Source: Noviherbaspirillum_A sp047237965
GTDB lineage: Bacteria; Pseudomonadota; Gammaproteobacteria; Burkholderiales; Burkholderiaceae_D
NCBI RefSeq assembly: GCF_047237965.1
Contig: NZ_JBDFLX010000002.1
Location: 62,001-126,000, forward strand
Direction of reading: 5' to 3'
DNA length: 64,000 nucleotides
Shown here: piece by piece, positions 36,967-46,120 of the stretch
Position numbering within the stretch: position 1 is the stretch's first letter
Layout: every line of letters starts with the position of its first letter
Position numbers and translations under genes: made by a program
The notes under the pieces: generated by a model
What the model was told of the DNA's origin: nothing
The model's input: only the letters and a program-made list of their open reading frames with translations
Database searches by the model: none

Positions 36967-37083
36967 GTCATGCCTCCGGTGTGAGTATTCTTGATTTGCC
37001 GCGAAACACATCAACTGCATCGAGCAATTACCGATATTTACCCGACCAGTCATTGTCGTACACAACGCTGCTCGCCGTCGAGC

Positions 37084-37121
37084 GGCTCATGCTCGCCTGT
37101 CAGTGCAGGCGAGCATGAGCC
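37084..37121. terminator. Perfect 16-bp stem hairpin after oplAH
   Basis: GGCTCATGCTCGCCTG (37084-37099), loop TCAGTG, then the exact complement (37106-37121), 8 bp past the oplAH stop. No T-tract follows on either strand, so it may be a factor-assisted terminator or an mRNA 3'-end stabiliser. Confidence 0.6.
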
Positions 37122-37128
37122 AGGCCAG

Positions 37129-40100
37129 TTAATCAGCCTTGCCGTAGCCGCCGCCGCCCGGCGTTTCGATCACAAACACATCTCCCGGATGCATCTCTAC
37201 ACTGGCGACAAAACCCAGTTCCTCGGCCCGCCCGTCTGACCGGATCACGCTGTTGCGTCCGCATGACCCGGGTTCACCGCCATCAGTGCCGAAGGGAGGG
37301 ACGAGGCGGTTGTTGGACAGAATGGATGCAGTCATCTGTTCGAGAAAGCGTATCTTGCGCACGCCTCCATTTCCACCGTGCCATCGCCCTCGGCCGCCGG
37401 AACCAGGCTTTATTTCATAGCTGTCCAGCCGGACCGGGTAGCGCCACTCCAGAACTTCCGGGTCGGTAAGACGGGAATTGGTCATGTGCGTCTGTACCAC
37501 GTCCGTTCCGTCGAAGCCATTACCCGCACCGGATCCGCCAGAAATGGTTTCGTAATATTGATGCCTGTCGTTTCCAAACGTGAAGTTGTTCATCGTTCCT
37601 GGCGATGACGCCATCACGCCAAGCGCGCCATACAAGGCATTGGTGATGCAGCTCGATGTTTCCACATTGCCGGATACGACAGCCGCCGGATAGCGTGGAT
37701 TGAGCATAGAGCCTTCCGGAATAATGACATTGAGGGGCTTGAGACACCCGGCGTTCAAGGGAATGTCGTCGTCAACCAGGGTACGGAAGACATAAAGCAC
37801 CGCAGCCATGCAGATCGCGCTTGGTGCATTGAAGTTGTTTGGCAACTGCGACGACGTGCCGGTGAAATCGATGTCTGCGGTGCGCTCTGCATAATTTACC
37901 CGGATTGCCACCTTGATGACGGCGCCATTGTCCAGCCGATACTCATAGCTGGAATCCTTGAGTGCCGTTACCACCCGACGCACCGCCTCTTCCGCATTGT
38001 CCTGCACATGGCGCATGTAGGCACGGACCACTTCCAGCCCAAAATGGCCCACCATTTTCAACAGTTCATCAACGCCTTTCTGGTTCGCCGCGATCTGCGC
38101 CTGCAGGTCTGCGAGGTTCTGTTGAATATTGCGCGCGGGATAGCGGCCGGACGACAGCAAGGCAATCGTTTCCTGTTCCAGCAAACGTCCTTGCCTGACA
38201 AGCTGGAAGTTATTGATCAGTACGCCTTCCTGCTCGACCGCGGTGCTGTCGGGCGGCATCGAACCAGGCGTAATGCCGCCAATATCTGCATGGTGACCAC
38301 GTGAACCGACGTAGAACAGCACCTCCCGGCCCGACGCATCGAATGCCGGCGTGATCACCGTGATGTCCGGCAGATGGGTGCCGCCGTTGTAGGGATCGTT
38401 GAGCATGTACACGTCGCCCTGGCGCATGGTGGCGGCATTCTTGCGAATGATGGTCTTGATACTCTCGCCCATGGAGCCAAGGTGCACCGGAATATGCGGC
38501 GCGTTTGCGATCAGGTTACCCTGCGCGTCAAAGAGCGCGCAGGAAAAGTCCAGCCTCTCCTTGATGTTGACAGACACTGCCGTATTCTGCAGCCGCAAGC
38601 CCATCTGCTCGGCGATGCTCATGAAGAGGTTGTTGAACACCTCCAGCATGACCGGATCGGCCTCGGTGCCAATTGCGCGCCTCACTGGCCGCGCCTGCGT
38701 TCTCGTCATGACGAGATGGTCGAGGGCAGTGACTTCGGCTGACCAGCCAGGCTCGACGATGTTGGTCGCGTTCTTTTCCGCGACGATGGCGGGACCATGC
38801 ACGACATCGCCGGGGCGCATGTCCTCGCGGCGGTAGAGTCGTGTCTGGTGCCAGGCGTCGCAGGAAAACATGCGCACATTGCCGGCAGGTTCGAGGGCGC
38901 TGGCGCGCTGCGGCAGGATTTCCGGCGCAGCTGTTGCCGCATCCGATGCACCAATGGCTTCCACCGAGACAGCCTCTACCACCAGGCCTTTGCCCTCCAT
39001 CAGGAAAGAGTAGCGCTTGCGGTAGGCGTCCTCGAACTGGGCCTTCATCATCTCCAGCGCGCCGAAACCGACGACGATGACTGAATCACTGCCGGCATAA
39101 CGCAGATGCACCCGCTCGACGATGCGGATACGCTGCTCGTCAACGCCCTGCCCGAGCAGTTCCTCGGTTGTTTGACGACCCAGAGAAGACAGCTCCGTGG
39201 CGATCGCCTCCATTTGTGCAGGCTCCAGAGAGATTTCCATCGCCCGCTCCCGCATTGCCGCCTGGTCTGCCAGGCCCATGCCATAGGCAGACAGCACCCC
39301 GGCCATTGGATGGGCGAATACATGGCTCATGCCAAGCGCATCGGCGGTCAGGCAGGCATGTTGCCCGCCCGCGCCGCCGAAGGTGGTCAGGGTGTAGTCG
39401 GTAATGTCATGGCCACGCTGTACTGAAATGAACTTGATCGCATTGGCCATGTTGCCAACGGCGATTTCGATATAGCCTTCTGCAACCTCCTCCGGTGTAC
39501 GACGGGTGCCGGTTGCCTGGAAAATTTCTTCCGCCAGCGCGGTGAACTTCTGAACCACTACTTCATGGTCGAGCGGCTGATCCGCCTTCGGTCCGAATAC
39601 GGCCGGGAAGTAGGCAGGCTGGATCTTGCCCAGCATGACATTGCAGTCGGTGACGGTCAGAGGACCGCCGCGTCGGTAACAGGCGGGTCCGGGATTGGCG
39701 CCGGCGCTATCGGGTCCGACGCGCAGCCGGGTGCCGTCGAAATGCAGCACAGAGCCGCCGCCGGCAGCGACCGTATGGATGCTCATCATGGGCGCGCGCA
39801 TCCGCACGCCGGCAACCTGTGTCTCGAATTCGCGCTCGAATTCGCCGGCGTAATGCGAGACGTCGGTGGAGGTGCCGCCCATATCGAAGCCGATGATGCG
39901 GTCGAAGCCGGCGGTTTCCGCTGTGCGCACCATGCCGACGATGCCGCCCGCCGGACCTGACAGGATCGAGTCCTTGCCCTGGAAACGATGGGCGTCGGTC
40001 AGGCCGCCATTGCTCTGCATGAACAGCAGCCTGACGCCATTCATTTGGCTGGCGACCTGGTCCACGTAGCGGCGCAGGATCGGGGAGAGATAGGCGTCCA

Positions 40101-40761
40101 CGACCGTCGTGTCGCCGCGCGACACCAGTTTCATCAGCGGACTTACCTTGTGCGAGACGGATACCTGGGTAAAACCGATTTCCCGCGCAATCGCTTCCAC
40201 GCGCGCTTCATGCTGCTGGTATCGATAGCCGTGCATCAGGACGACGGCTGCAGCCCGGTAACCCTGGGCGTAGGCGGCTTCCAGATCGCGCCGCGCCGCT
40301 GCTTCATTCAACGGCGTGACGACGTTACCTTGTGCATCGATGCGCTCCTCGACTTCAATGGCCTCCCGGTACAACAGTTCCGGCAGCACGATGTGCCGGT
40401 CGAAAAGGCGTGGCCGGTTCTGATAGGCAATGCGCAGCGCATCGCGAAAACCGCGTGTGATCAGCAGGATCATCGGCTCGCCCTTGCGCTCCAGCAGCGC
40501 GTTGGTGGCAACCGTGGTGCCCATCTTGACCGCATCTACCTGCGCCTGGGAAATCAGTTCGTCGCCAGCGAGTCCGAGCAGCTTTCTGATTCCAGCGACC
40601 GCGGCATCGTTGTATTGCTCCGGATTCTCGGAAAGCAGCTTGTGGGTCAGAAGCGCCCCATCGGGCCGGCGGGCCACGATGTCGGTGAACGTGCCGCCCC
40701 TATCGATCCAGAATTCCCAGCGCTTGTCGGACACGTCCTGCGCCCTGCTTTTTTCGCTCAT
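37129..40761 (-). CDS. oplAH: 5-oxoprolinase (ATP-hydrolysing), fused HyuA-HyuB type
   Basis: A 1210-residue protein that opens 5-oxo-L-proline to glutamate with ATP, or a related hydantoinase. The start is placed at 40761 (MSEKSR): AGAGGA lies 6 bp upstream, whereas the in-frame ATG at 40767 directly abuts it. The HyuA-type half opens with WIDRGGTFTDIVA, has GFDMGGTSTDVS near residue 290, and ends near 690. The HyuB-type half follows (VFNNLFMSIAEQMG, NDPYNGGTHLPDITV). The fusion resembles eukaryotic and many proteobacterial 5-oxoprolinases. Cytoplasmic. A winged-helix regulator is divergent. Confidence 0.93.
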   Translation of the reverse strand: MSEKSRAQDVSDKRWEFWIDRGGTFTDIVARRPDGALLTHKLLSENPEQYNDAAVAGIRKLLGLAGDELISQAQVDAVKMGTTVATNALLERKGEPMILLITRGFRDALRIAYQNRPRLFDRHIVLPELLYREAIEVEERIDAQGNVVTPLNEAAARRDLEAAYAQGYRAAAVVLMHGYRYQQHEARVEAIAREIGFTQVSVSHKVSPLMKLVSRGDTTVVDAYLSPILRRYVDQVASQMNGVRLLFMQSNGGLTDAHRFQGKDSILSGPAGGIVGMVRTAETAGFDRIIGFDMGGTSTDVSHYAGEFEREFETQVAGVRMRAPMMSIHTVAAGGGSVLHFDGTRLRVGPDSAGANPGPACYRRGGPLTVTDCNVMLGKIQPAYFPAVFGPKADQPLDHEVVVQKFTALAEEIFQATGTRRTPEEVAEGYIEIAVGNMANAIKFISVQRGHDITDYTLTTFGGAGGQHACLTADALGMSHVFAHPMAGVLSAYGMGLADQAAMRERAMEISLEPAQMEAIATELSSLGRQTTEELLGQGVDEQRIRIVERVHLRYAGSDSVIVVGFGALEMMKAQFEDAYRKRYSFLMEGKGLVVEAVSVEAIGASDAATAAPEILPQRASALEPAGNVRMFSCDAWHQTRLYRREDMRPGDVVHGPAIVAEKNATNIVEPGWSAEVTALDHLVMTRTQARPVRRAIGTEADPVMLEVFNNLFMSIAEQMGLRLQNTAVSVNIKERLDFSCALFDAQGNLIANAPHIPVHLGSMGESIKTIIRKNAATMRQGDVYMLNDPYNGGTHLPDITVITPAFDASGREVLFYVGSRGHHADIGGITPGSMPPDSTAVEQEGVLINNFQLVRQGRLLEQETIALLSSGRYPARNIQQNLADLQAQIAANQKGVDELLKMVGHFGLEVVRAYMRHVQDNAEEAVRRVVTALKDSSYEYRLDNGAVIKVAIRVNYAERTADIDFTGTSSQLPNNFNAPSAICMAAVLYVFRTLVDDDIPLNAGCLKPLNVIIPEGSMLNPRYPAAVVSGNVETSSCITNALYGALGVMASSPGTMNNFTFGNDRHQYYETISGGSGAGNGFDGTDVVQTHMTNSRLTDPEVLEWRYPVRLDSYEIKPGSGGRGRWHGGNGGVRKIRFLEQMTASILSNNRLVPPFGTDGGEPGSCGRNSVIRSDGRAEELGFVASVEMHPGDVFVIETPGGGGYGKAD

Positions 40762-41257
40762 ATGCATTCCTCTTTTACCGTTGATGGAAGAAGTGGGTGT
40801 CGTGCATGCCAGCGCGTTGCGAGGCGGGCACCCGGGACGTCGCTGCTTTTCAGGGTGTTTTCTGGATTTTTTCGCAATATTATCTTTATACCGACAAAAC
40901 GTACATAATTTTTCATATACTTTATCGGCAAAACTTTATTGTTAAGGTTTTGTTTATTTGTTTAATATGCGTCGGACGGACTGCGTTGGCGTCACGAACG
41001 TCAGGTTCACATAATGTCTCACCTGTCATCGATGGCATGTACTGAGCGACTTCCGACCTGCCTGCTGTCCGGTGGGAAAAGGCAGGTTTGCGCAGTGTCA
41101 GATGAAGAGGCATTACTACCAATGCATATCGTCGTTGCAGTCCCCGGCCTGTTGCCAAGCAGGATCTTTGAGGCGGTGCCGAGGCGTGCAGATGGCAGGC
41201 CTGGTCAGGTTGGTTTCCTCAACAGCAAGGTATAGAACGAACAGGAGTTCAGGCATC
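40762..41257. promoter_or_regulatory. AT-rich divergent control region of oplAH and a winged-helix regulator
   Basis: About 500 bp. The segment 40860-40965 is far richer in A+T than its surroundings. It contains two near-identical direct elements, CCGACAAAAC (40891-40900) and TCGGCAAAAC (40925-40934), 34 bp apart. These are candidate operator half-sites for the divergent regulator. No gene is supported in the rest. Confidence 0.4.
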
Positions 41258-41836
41258 ATGCCCAAGGAAAAAATCGCTGCACATAACAAGCCAGACGCTG
41301 GCGACGGTACGCCGGTACAGTCGGCGCCGGCCGTTAAAACGCCGATCGTCTCATCGGCGCATCTCGCTTCCGGGCGCAGCGCCGAACTGAGCGAGTTCGA
41401 ATTCGGCATGATCATCGCCAGCAATGCATTCAACCGCTGGGCCGTGCGCTGCATGACGGCGGCCGGCGTGACCGACATGACCATTACCGATGTGCTGGTG
41501 CTGCACCATATCAATCACAGGGCACGTGAAAAGAAGCTGGCCGACATTGCCTTCATCCTCAACATCGAAGACACCCATGTCGTTAATTACTCCCTCAAAA
41601 AACTGCAGGGCCTGGGGCTGGTGAAGACCGAAAAACGCGGCAAGGAGGTGCTTTATTCGACGAACGAGAAAGGTCAGGCACTATGCCAGCGTTATCACGA
41701 GATCCGCGAGCAGGTACTGGTGTCGGGGTTGACTGGAAGCGGTACCGAGGGGTTCGAGCTCAGCGAACTGGCGCGCTTCCTGCGCGTGCTATCGGGCCTG
41801 TACGAGCAGGCCGCACGGGCCGCTGCTTCGCTGTAG
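41258..41836 (+). CDS. MarR-like winged-helix transcriptional regulator
   Basis: A 192-residue DNA-binding protein. The start follows AGGAG. A disordered N-terminus of about 45 residues precedes a MarR-type winged helix (about residues 55-150): DMTITDVLVLHHINHRAREKKLADIA, then NIEDTHVVNYSLKKLQGLGLVKTEKRGKEVLYSTNEKG, which reads as recognition helix and wing. The C-terminal helix would dimerise. It is divergent from oplAH across an AT-rich gap with direct repeats, so control of 5-oxoproline use is the most likely job. The ligand is unknown. Confidence 0.85.
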   Translation: MPKEKIAAHNKPDAGDGTPVQSAPAVKTPIVSSAHLASGRSAELSEFEFGMIIASNAFNRWAVRCMTAAGVTDMTITDVLVLHHINHRAREKKLADIAFILNIEDTHVVNYSLKKLQGLGLVKTEKRGKEVLYSTNEKGQALCQRYHEIREQVLVSGLTGSGTEGFELSELARFLRVLSGLYEQAARAAASL

Positions 41837-41884
41837 GTTTTGCCGGGCCCCTGGGACAGGACCCCGGATTGACCTGGCCTGCAT

Positions 41885-41923
41885 CGGCGTCTGAGCGGCG
41901 GCACAGCAGCCGCTCAGGCGCCG
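41885..41923. terminator. Hairpin between convergent regulator and dehydrogenase genes
   Basis: CGGCGTCTGAGCGGC pairs with GCCGCTCAGGCGCCG around a 9-base loop, with one mismatch. It sits between two convergent stops and may end both transcripts. There is no long T-tract. Confidence 0.5.
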
Positions 41924-41930
41924 ACGGGCG

Positions 41931-43043
41931 TCATTCGAAGACGATGACGCCGCGGGCGGCATTGCGGCCGGCCTGCATGTCGGCGAAGGCCTGCGGCGCC
42001 TCGTCTATCGTGTAGGTGCGGCTGATCAGCTCATCGAGCTTCAGCCTGTGGTTGCGGTAAAGACCGATCAGGCGCGGGAAGTCCTCGCGGGGGCGGGCCG
42101 AGCCGAAGTAGCTGCCGGTCAGGGTCTTTTCGCCGAAGGTCAGGGTGGCGGTGCGGATCGAGGTGATGTCCTTCTGTCCCGCCACGCCCACCACCACCGC
42201 GGTGCCGCCCTTGCGCAGAACGCCATATGCCTGGGTCGCGATCTCGCCGAGGCCAACGCATTCGAAGGCATAGTCGGCGCCGCCCTCGGTCAGCTTCAGG
42301 ATGGCCTTGACCACGTTCTCCTGCCCGGCGCTGTTGACGACATGCGTCGCGCCAAACTGCCGGGCCGCTTCCAGCTTGGCGTCGGACGTGTCGACCGCGA
42401 CGATCATCCGGGCGCCGGCGATGGCGCATCCCTGGATCGCATTCAGGCCAACGCCGCCGCAGCCAAAGACGACCGTGACCGACCCGGCATCCACGCGCGC
42501 GGTGTTGACGGCAGCGCCGTAGCCGGTCATGACGCCGCAGCCGATCAGGGCCGCCTTGTCGAGCGGCATCTGCTGATCGACCTTGACGACGTTATCGATG
42601 TGCAGGGTCGCGTATTCGGCCATCACACCGCAGCCGGAAAAGACATGCAGGCGGTTGCCCGCCAGGTCGCGGACGCGGGTGGTGCCGTCAGGCAGGCTGA
42701 TGGCCGCCTTGGCCGCCTGGTCGCACAGCTGTGGCCGGCCGGTCTGGCAATAGCGGCATTTGCCGCACATGCTGACGAAGGAACTGACGACATGGTCGCC
42801 GACCTTGTAATCGGATACGCCTTCGCCCACCGCGACGATGCGGCCGGCGCCTTCATGTCCCAGTACCACAGGCGGCGGAAACGGAATGGTGCCGTTGGTG
42901 GCCGACAGGTCGCTGTGGCAGACGCCGCAGGCGGCCAGCTTGATCATGACCTCGCCGTGGCGTGGCGGCTCGACGATGATTTCCTCCACCGTGACCGGCT
43001 GATTGATTTCACGGCAGATCACCGCTTTCGCACGCTGTTCCAT
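41931..43043 (-). CDS. Zinc-dependent alcohol dehydrogenase (class III-like MDR)
   Basis: A 370-residue medium-chain dehydrogenase. The start at 43043 (MEQRAKAV) follows AAGGGAG at good spacing. The catalytic zinc ligands are in GVCHSDLS and GHEGAGRI (about residues 37-68). The structural zinc cluster CGKCRYCQTGRPQLC lies near residue 95. The NAD-binding fingerprint VFGCGGVGLNA is near residue 195. It oxidises an alcohol to the aldehyde with NAD. The long spacing and motif style resemble the class III/aryl-alcohol group, but the substrate is not determined. Cytoplasmic; it stands alone, convergent with the regulator gene. Confidence 0.92.
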   Translation of the reverse strand: MEQRAKAVICREINQPVTVEEIIVEPPRHGEVMIKLAACGVCHSDLSATNGTIPFPPPVVLGHEGAGRIVAVGEGVSDYKVGDHVVSSFVSMCGKCRYCQTGRPQLCDQAAKAAISLPDGTTRVRDLAGNRLHVFSGCGVMAEYATLHIDNVVKVDQQMPLDKAALIGCGVMTGYGAAVNTARVDAGSVTVVFGCGGVGLNAIQGCAIAGARMIVAVDTSDAKLEAARQFGATHVVNSAGQENVVKAILKLTEGGADYAFECVGLGEIATQAYGVLRKGGTAVVVGVAGQKDITSIRTATLTFGEKTLTGSYFGSARPREDFPRLIGLYRNHRLKLDELISRTYTIDEAPQAFADMQAGRNAARGVIVFE

Positions 43044-43254
43044 TTCCAGTCTCCCTTGTAATGAATGCTTTAAGCCGCCAGACCTTAAAGGCAAGCGGCC
43101 GTGCTTGTCAATCCGGTCGCCATGCATGGCAGCAGCAGCGCCGGCAGGCCGGTCTGGTCATGCGATGGCGAAACGCCCGGCGCAGCACTGAACTTTCGCC
43201 GCGCCGTCAGTCCAACTTTTTCCGGGCGCAACACGCCTGTTTTCGGATGCGGCT

Positions 43255-44925
43255 ATGGCAGGAACCTCGACATGGATCATCTCGGCGCTCGCCCTCGGCC
43301 TGCTTGCCGCTTGCGGCGGCGGCGGCGGCAGCGCCGATAACGCGGCGCAGGGAACGGCGCCTGTTGCGCCGGCAGCAGCCGGGCCGGCTTCCAACGCCGA
43401 TACCACCGCCGGCAACCAGCCGGCTGCCCAGCCCGATCCGCTGTATGCCAGCCAATGGCACCTGAAAAATACCGGCCAGGCAGCCGAGGCGGGACCGGCG
43501 GCCACGGCTGGCCAGGATGTGAACGTCGAACCGGTATGGAACAGCTGCAGCGATAACGGAAAGTGCAAGGGAGAAGGCGTTGCGATTGCCGTGGTCGACC
43601 GGGGCGTCGAGATCGCGCACCGCGACCTCCAGCCGAATGTCTCGACCTCGCTTGCCGGCCGGGTGTATTCGCTGACCGGGGCGCCGTCCAATGGCGACCC
43701 GACCCCGGCGCAGACCGACCGCGAGAACGCGCATGGCACGGCAGTGGCCGGCATCGCCGCTGCGCGCGACAACAATGGCCTCGGCGGACGCGGCGTAGCG
43801 CCGCGCGCGACGCTGACGGGCTATGCCCTGCTGCAGGCCAGCACCAATAGCAACGAGGCCGATGCGATGGCCTTCCAGGCCCGGGATGTCGCCGTTTCCA
43901 ACAACAGCTGGGGCCCGGCGGATGGCAACGGCCAGCTCAGCGACGCCAACTCGCTATGGCGCGATGCGATCGAGTTCGGGCTTGCCAGCGGCCGCAACGG
44001 CCTGGGCACGATCTATGTCTGGGCCGCCGGCAATGGCTATGCCAGCGGTTTCAACGAGCGCTCCACCTATGACGGCTATGCCAGCTATCGCGGCGTGATC
44101 GCGGTCGGCGCGCTCAATGCGCAAGGGCGGCGGACTTCCTATTCCGAACCGGGCGCCAATGTCTGGGTCAGCGCGCCCGGCGGCGAGCCGTGCGCCAACA
44201 GCCTGGCCATCGTGACCACCGACCTGTCCGGCGCCAGGGGCTACAACACCGGCGCTGGCACGCCCGAACTCGGCGATACCGACTACACCCGCTGCATGAC
44301 TGGCACATCGGCGGCGGTGCCTTCGGTATCGGGTGTGATGGCGCTGATGCTGCAGGCCAATCCGGCGCTGGGCTGGCGCGATGCGCGCGCGGCGCTTGCC
44401 CGAAGCGCACGCCAGACCGACCCGGCAGACGCTTCCTGGAAGACCAACGGCGCCGGGCGCCGCATCAGCGAAGCCTATGGATTTGGCGCCGCCGATGCCA
44501 AGGCTGCGGTGGATGCGGCCCGCGGCTGGGTCAATCTGCCGCCGCAGAAGGTGTACCGTTCGCCGTCTCAGGCGGTGAACCTTTCGATACCGGACAATGC
44601 GCCGACCGGCGTAGCGAGCGCCTTGACGGTCACTGGCAGCAACATCGCGAAAATCGAGTGGGTGGACCTGGTATTCAATGCCGCCAGCCATCCTTATTCA
44701 GGCGACCTGCGCATCGTGCTCACCTCGCCGTCCGGCACCGAGCTGGTGCTGGCCGACACCCATTTCTGCGATGGCCGCTGCGTGCCCTATGACGGCTGGC
44801 GCTTTGGCATTGCCCACCTGCTCGATGAAGCCGCGGACGGCGTCTGGAAGATCAGCGTCAAGGATGGCGCGGCCGATGACGTGGGCAACGTCGACAGCTG
44901 GCAGCTCACGGTCTATGGCCACTGA
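43255..44925 (+). CDS. Subtilisin-like serine protease with P-domain, lipoprotein, lacking its own prodomain
   Basis: A 556-residue S8 peptidase. A lipoprotein signal ends in LLAAC with Cys20, followed by a Gly run and an Ala/Pro linker. The catalytic domain starts almost at once (PLYASQWHLKNTGQ, near residue 62). Catalytic residues are Asp115 (VVDRGVEIAH), His160 (NAHGTAVAG) and Ser352 (GTSAAVPSVSG), with oxyanion Asn in WAAGNG. A kexin-type P-domain fills about residues 445-556 (SHPYSGDLRIVLTSPSGTEL). The usual inhibitor prodomain between signal and catalytic domain is missing; the next gene looks like that prodomain. Probably anchored on the cell envelope. Confidence 0.9.
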   Translation: MAGTSTWIISALALGLLAACGGGGGSADNAAQGTAPVAPAAAGPASNADTTAGNQPAAQPDPLYASQWHLKNTGQAAEAGPAATAGQDVNVEPVWNSCSDNGKCKGEGVAIAVVDRGVEIAHRDLQPNVSTSLAGRVYSLTGAPSNGDPTPAQTDRENAHGTAVAGIAAARDNNGLGGRGVAPRATLTGYALLQASTNSNEADAMAFQARDVAVSNNSWGPADGNGQLSDANSLWRDAIEFGLASGRNGLGTIYVWAAGNGYASGFNERSTYDGYASYRGVIAVGALNAQGRRTSYSEPGANVWVSAPGGEPCANSLAIVTTDLSGARGYNTGAGTPELGDTDYTRCMTGTSAAVPSVSGVMALMLQANPALGWRDARAALARSARQTDPADASWKTNGAGRRISEAYGFGAADAKAAVDAARGWVNLPPQKVYRSPSQAVNLSIPDNAPTGVASALTVTGSNIAKIEWVDLVFNAASHPYSGDLRIVLTSPSGTELVLADTHFCDGRCVPYDGWRFGIAHLLDEAADGVWKISVKDGAADDVGNVDSWQLTVYGH

Positions 44926-44977
44926 GCATAGACCAGCGCGCAGGCGGAAAGACGAACGAGACGAGACAGGAGCAGCA

Positions 44978-45517
44978 ATGATGAAGCTTTCCCGGTATGC
45001 GGCCATTGTGATGCTGGCCGCTTTCGCGACCCAGGCCTGCGCCCAGGTCAAGGCCGCCCCCGGCGATTACGTCTGGTATGACGGCGGCAAGCCGCGCCAG
45101 CTGCGGCTCGACAGCACGGTAATGGCGGAATTCGGCGACCGGGCGGAAGCCGGCGGCGAACCGGTCATGCGCGGCAACGGCGTGCGCATCTGGCGCCGGC
45201 AGGACCAGGCGGCAACCCGGGCGGCTGCGGGCGGCGCGGCGTCACCTGTGTTTCGCGACAGCGAAGGCGGGGCCATGCGCGCCCTGCCCGGCAATGTGAT
45301 CGTGCGGCTGGATCCATCGTGGAGTGCGCAGCAGGTGGCTGACTGGCTGAAGGAAAACCGGCTGTCCGAAGTGCGCCGCTTGCCCATGGGCGGCAATGTT
45401 CTGGTGCTGTCGTCGCCGCCCGGCCTGGCCGCGCTGGAACTGGCCAACCGGCTGCAGCAGTCGGGCCAGGTAGTATCGGCCCAGCCGGAATGGTGGGAGC
45501 AGCGCAGCACGCGCTAG
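44978..45517 (+). CDS. Secreted prodomain-like protein, likely in-trans chaperone/inhibitor of the adjacent subtilase
   Basis: A 179-residue protein with a Sec signal peptide (residues 1-22, ending ATQACAQ) and an AGGAG ribosome site. The C-terminal 80 residues read like a subtilase N-terminal prodomain: ALPGNVIVRLDPSWSAQQV, then LKENRLSEVRRLP and NVLVLSSPPGLAALELANRL, ending in VVSAQPEWW, the usual AxP-x form just before a mature protease. It starts 52 bp after the protease stop on the same strand. The inferred role is to fold and hold the protease inactive until export. The family match is by pattern, not by search. Confidence 0.65.
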   Translation: MMKLSRYAAIVMLAAFATQACAQVKAAPGDYVWYDGGKPRQLRLDSTVMAEFGDRAEAGGEPVMRGNGVRIWRRQDQAATRAAAGGAASPVFRDSEGGAMRALPGNVIVRLDPSWSAQQVADWLKENRLSEVRRLPMGGNVLVLSSPPGLAALELANRLQQSGQVVSAQPEWWEQRSTR

Positions 45518-45591
45518 GGACGGTTTGACACCGCCTGGCGGCCCGTGGATACTCGCCAGCTCGGTGAGCGATGCCAACGGATGTGAGAAGC

Positions 45592-45999
45592 ATGTCAGAA
45601 GCGCCTGTATTCCCGATACGCAACCCCTGCCCTCCCGGCGCCTGCCAGTGCGACCGCGAGCGGCTGCTGGACGATCCGCATGCCGACAGGCGCATCCTTC
45701 AGCTCACCAGGGAAGAGGAAAAAAGACTGGTGGCCCGGATCGAGGCCGTCTCGACCTATCAGGACTTGAAGCGCATCGTCCATCGCATGGATCAGCTGCT
45801 GGGGCTGGACGTGCGCATCGAGCCGGGACCAAATGAAGTGCGCACGGTGCGTGGTTTCCAGATCCAGCTGACGGATCGTCCCGGCCTGTGCCGCAAGACC
45901 CGGCAAGCTATTCCGGCGGCAATCCGGCGCTGCCTGGAAAGCCATCCCGAACTGGGATATGCCATCCTGGATCAGTACGGCCTGTTCGGTCCGGACTAG
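45592..45999 (+). CDS. Hypothetical protein with N-terminal cysteine cluster
   Basis: About 135 residues (MSEAPVFPIRN...). An in-frame ATG at 45571 would add seven residues; neither has a strong ribosome site. The N-terminus has a compact Cys cluster, NPCPPGACQCDRERL, reminiscent of a small metal or Fe-S site. A basic helical region (REEEKRLVARIEAV) and a mixed alpha/beta segment (VRTVRGFQIQLTDRPG) follow. Two more Cys occur near the end. No signal peptide, so probably cytoplasmic. Not recognised as a named family. It follows the prodomain gene by about 75 bp and may be co-transcribed. Confidence 0.6.
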   Translation: MSEAPVFPIRNPCPPGACQCDRERLLDDPHADRRILQLTREEEKRLVARIEAVSTYQDLKRIVHRMDQLLGLDVRIEPGPNEVRTVRGFQIQLTDRPGLCRKTRQAIPAAIRRCLESHPELGYAILDQYGLFGPD

Positions 46000-46120
46000 G
46001 AGTCTCCCTGCCTTCCTTGCCACAAGGCAGCGCTGAATCTCATCCGTTGCGGAACCAAGCTTTCCCGCGCGCCATCGAACAGTGGCGGCCCGCATGCCGC
46101 GACCAGTCAGGGGGAAGCAA

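Noticed and set aside
41014..41235. 73-residue plus-strand frame upstream of the winged-helix regulator
   Set aside because: No ribosome site or family resemblance, and it ends just before a well-supported start.
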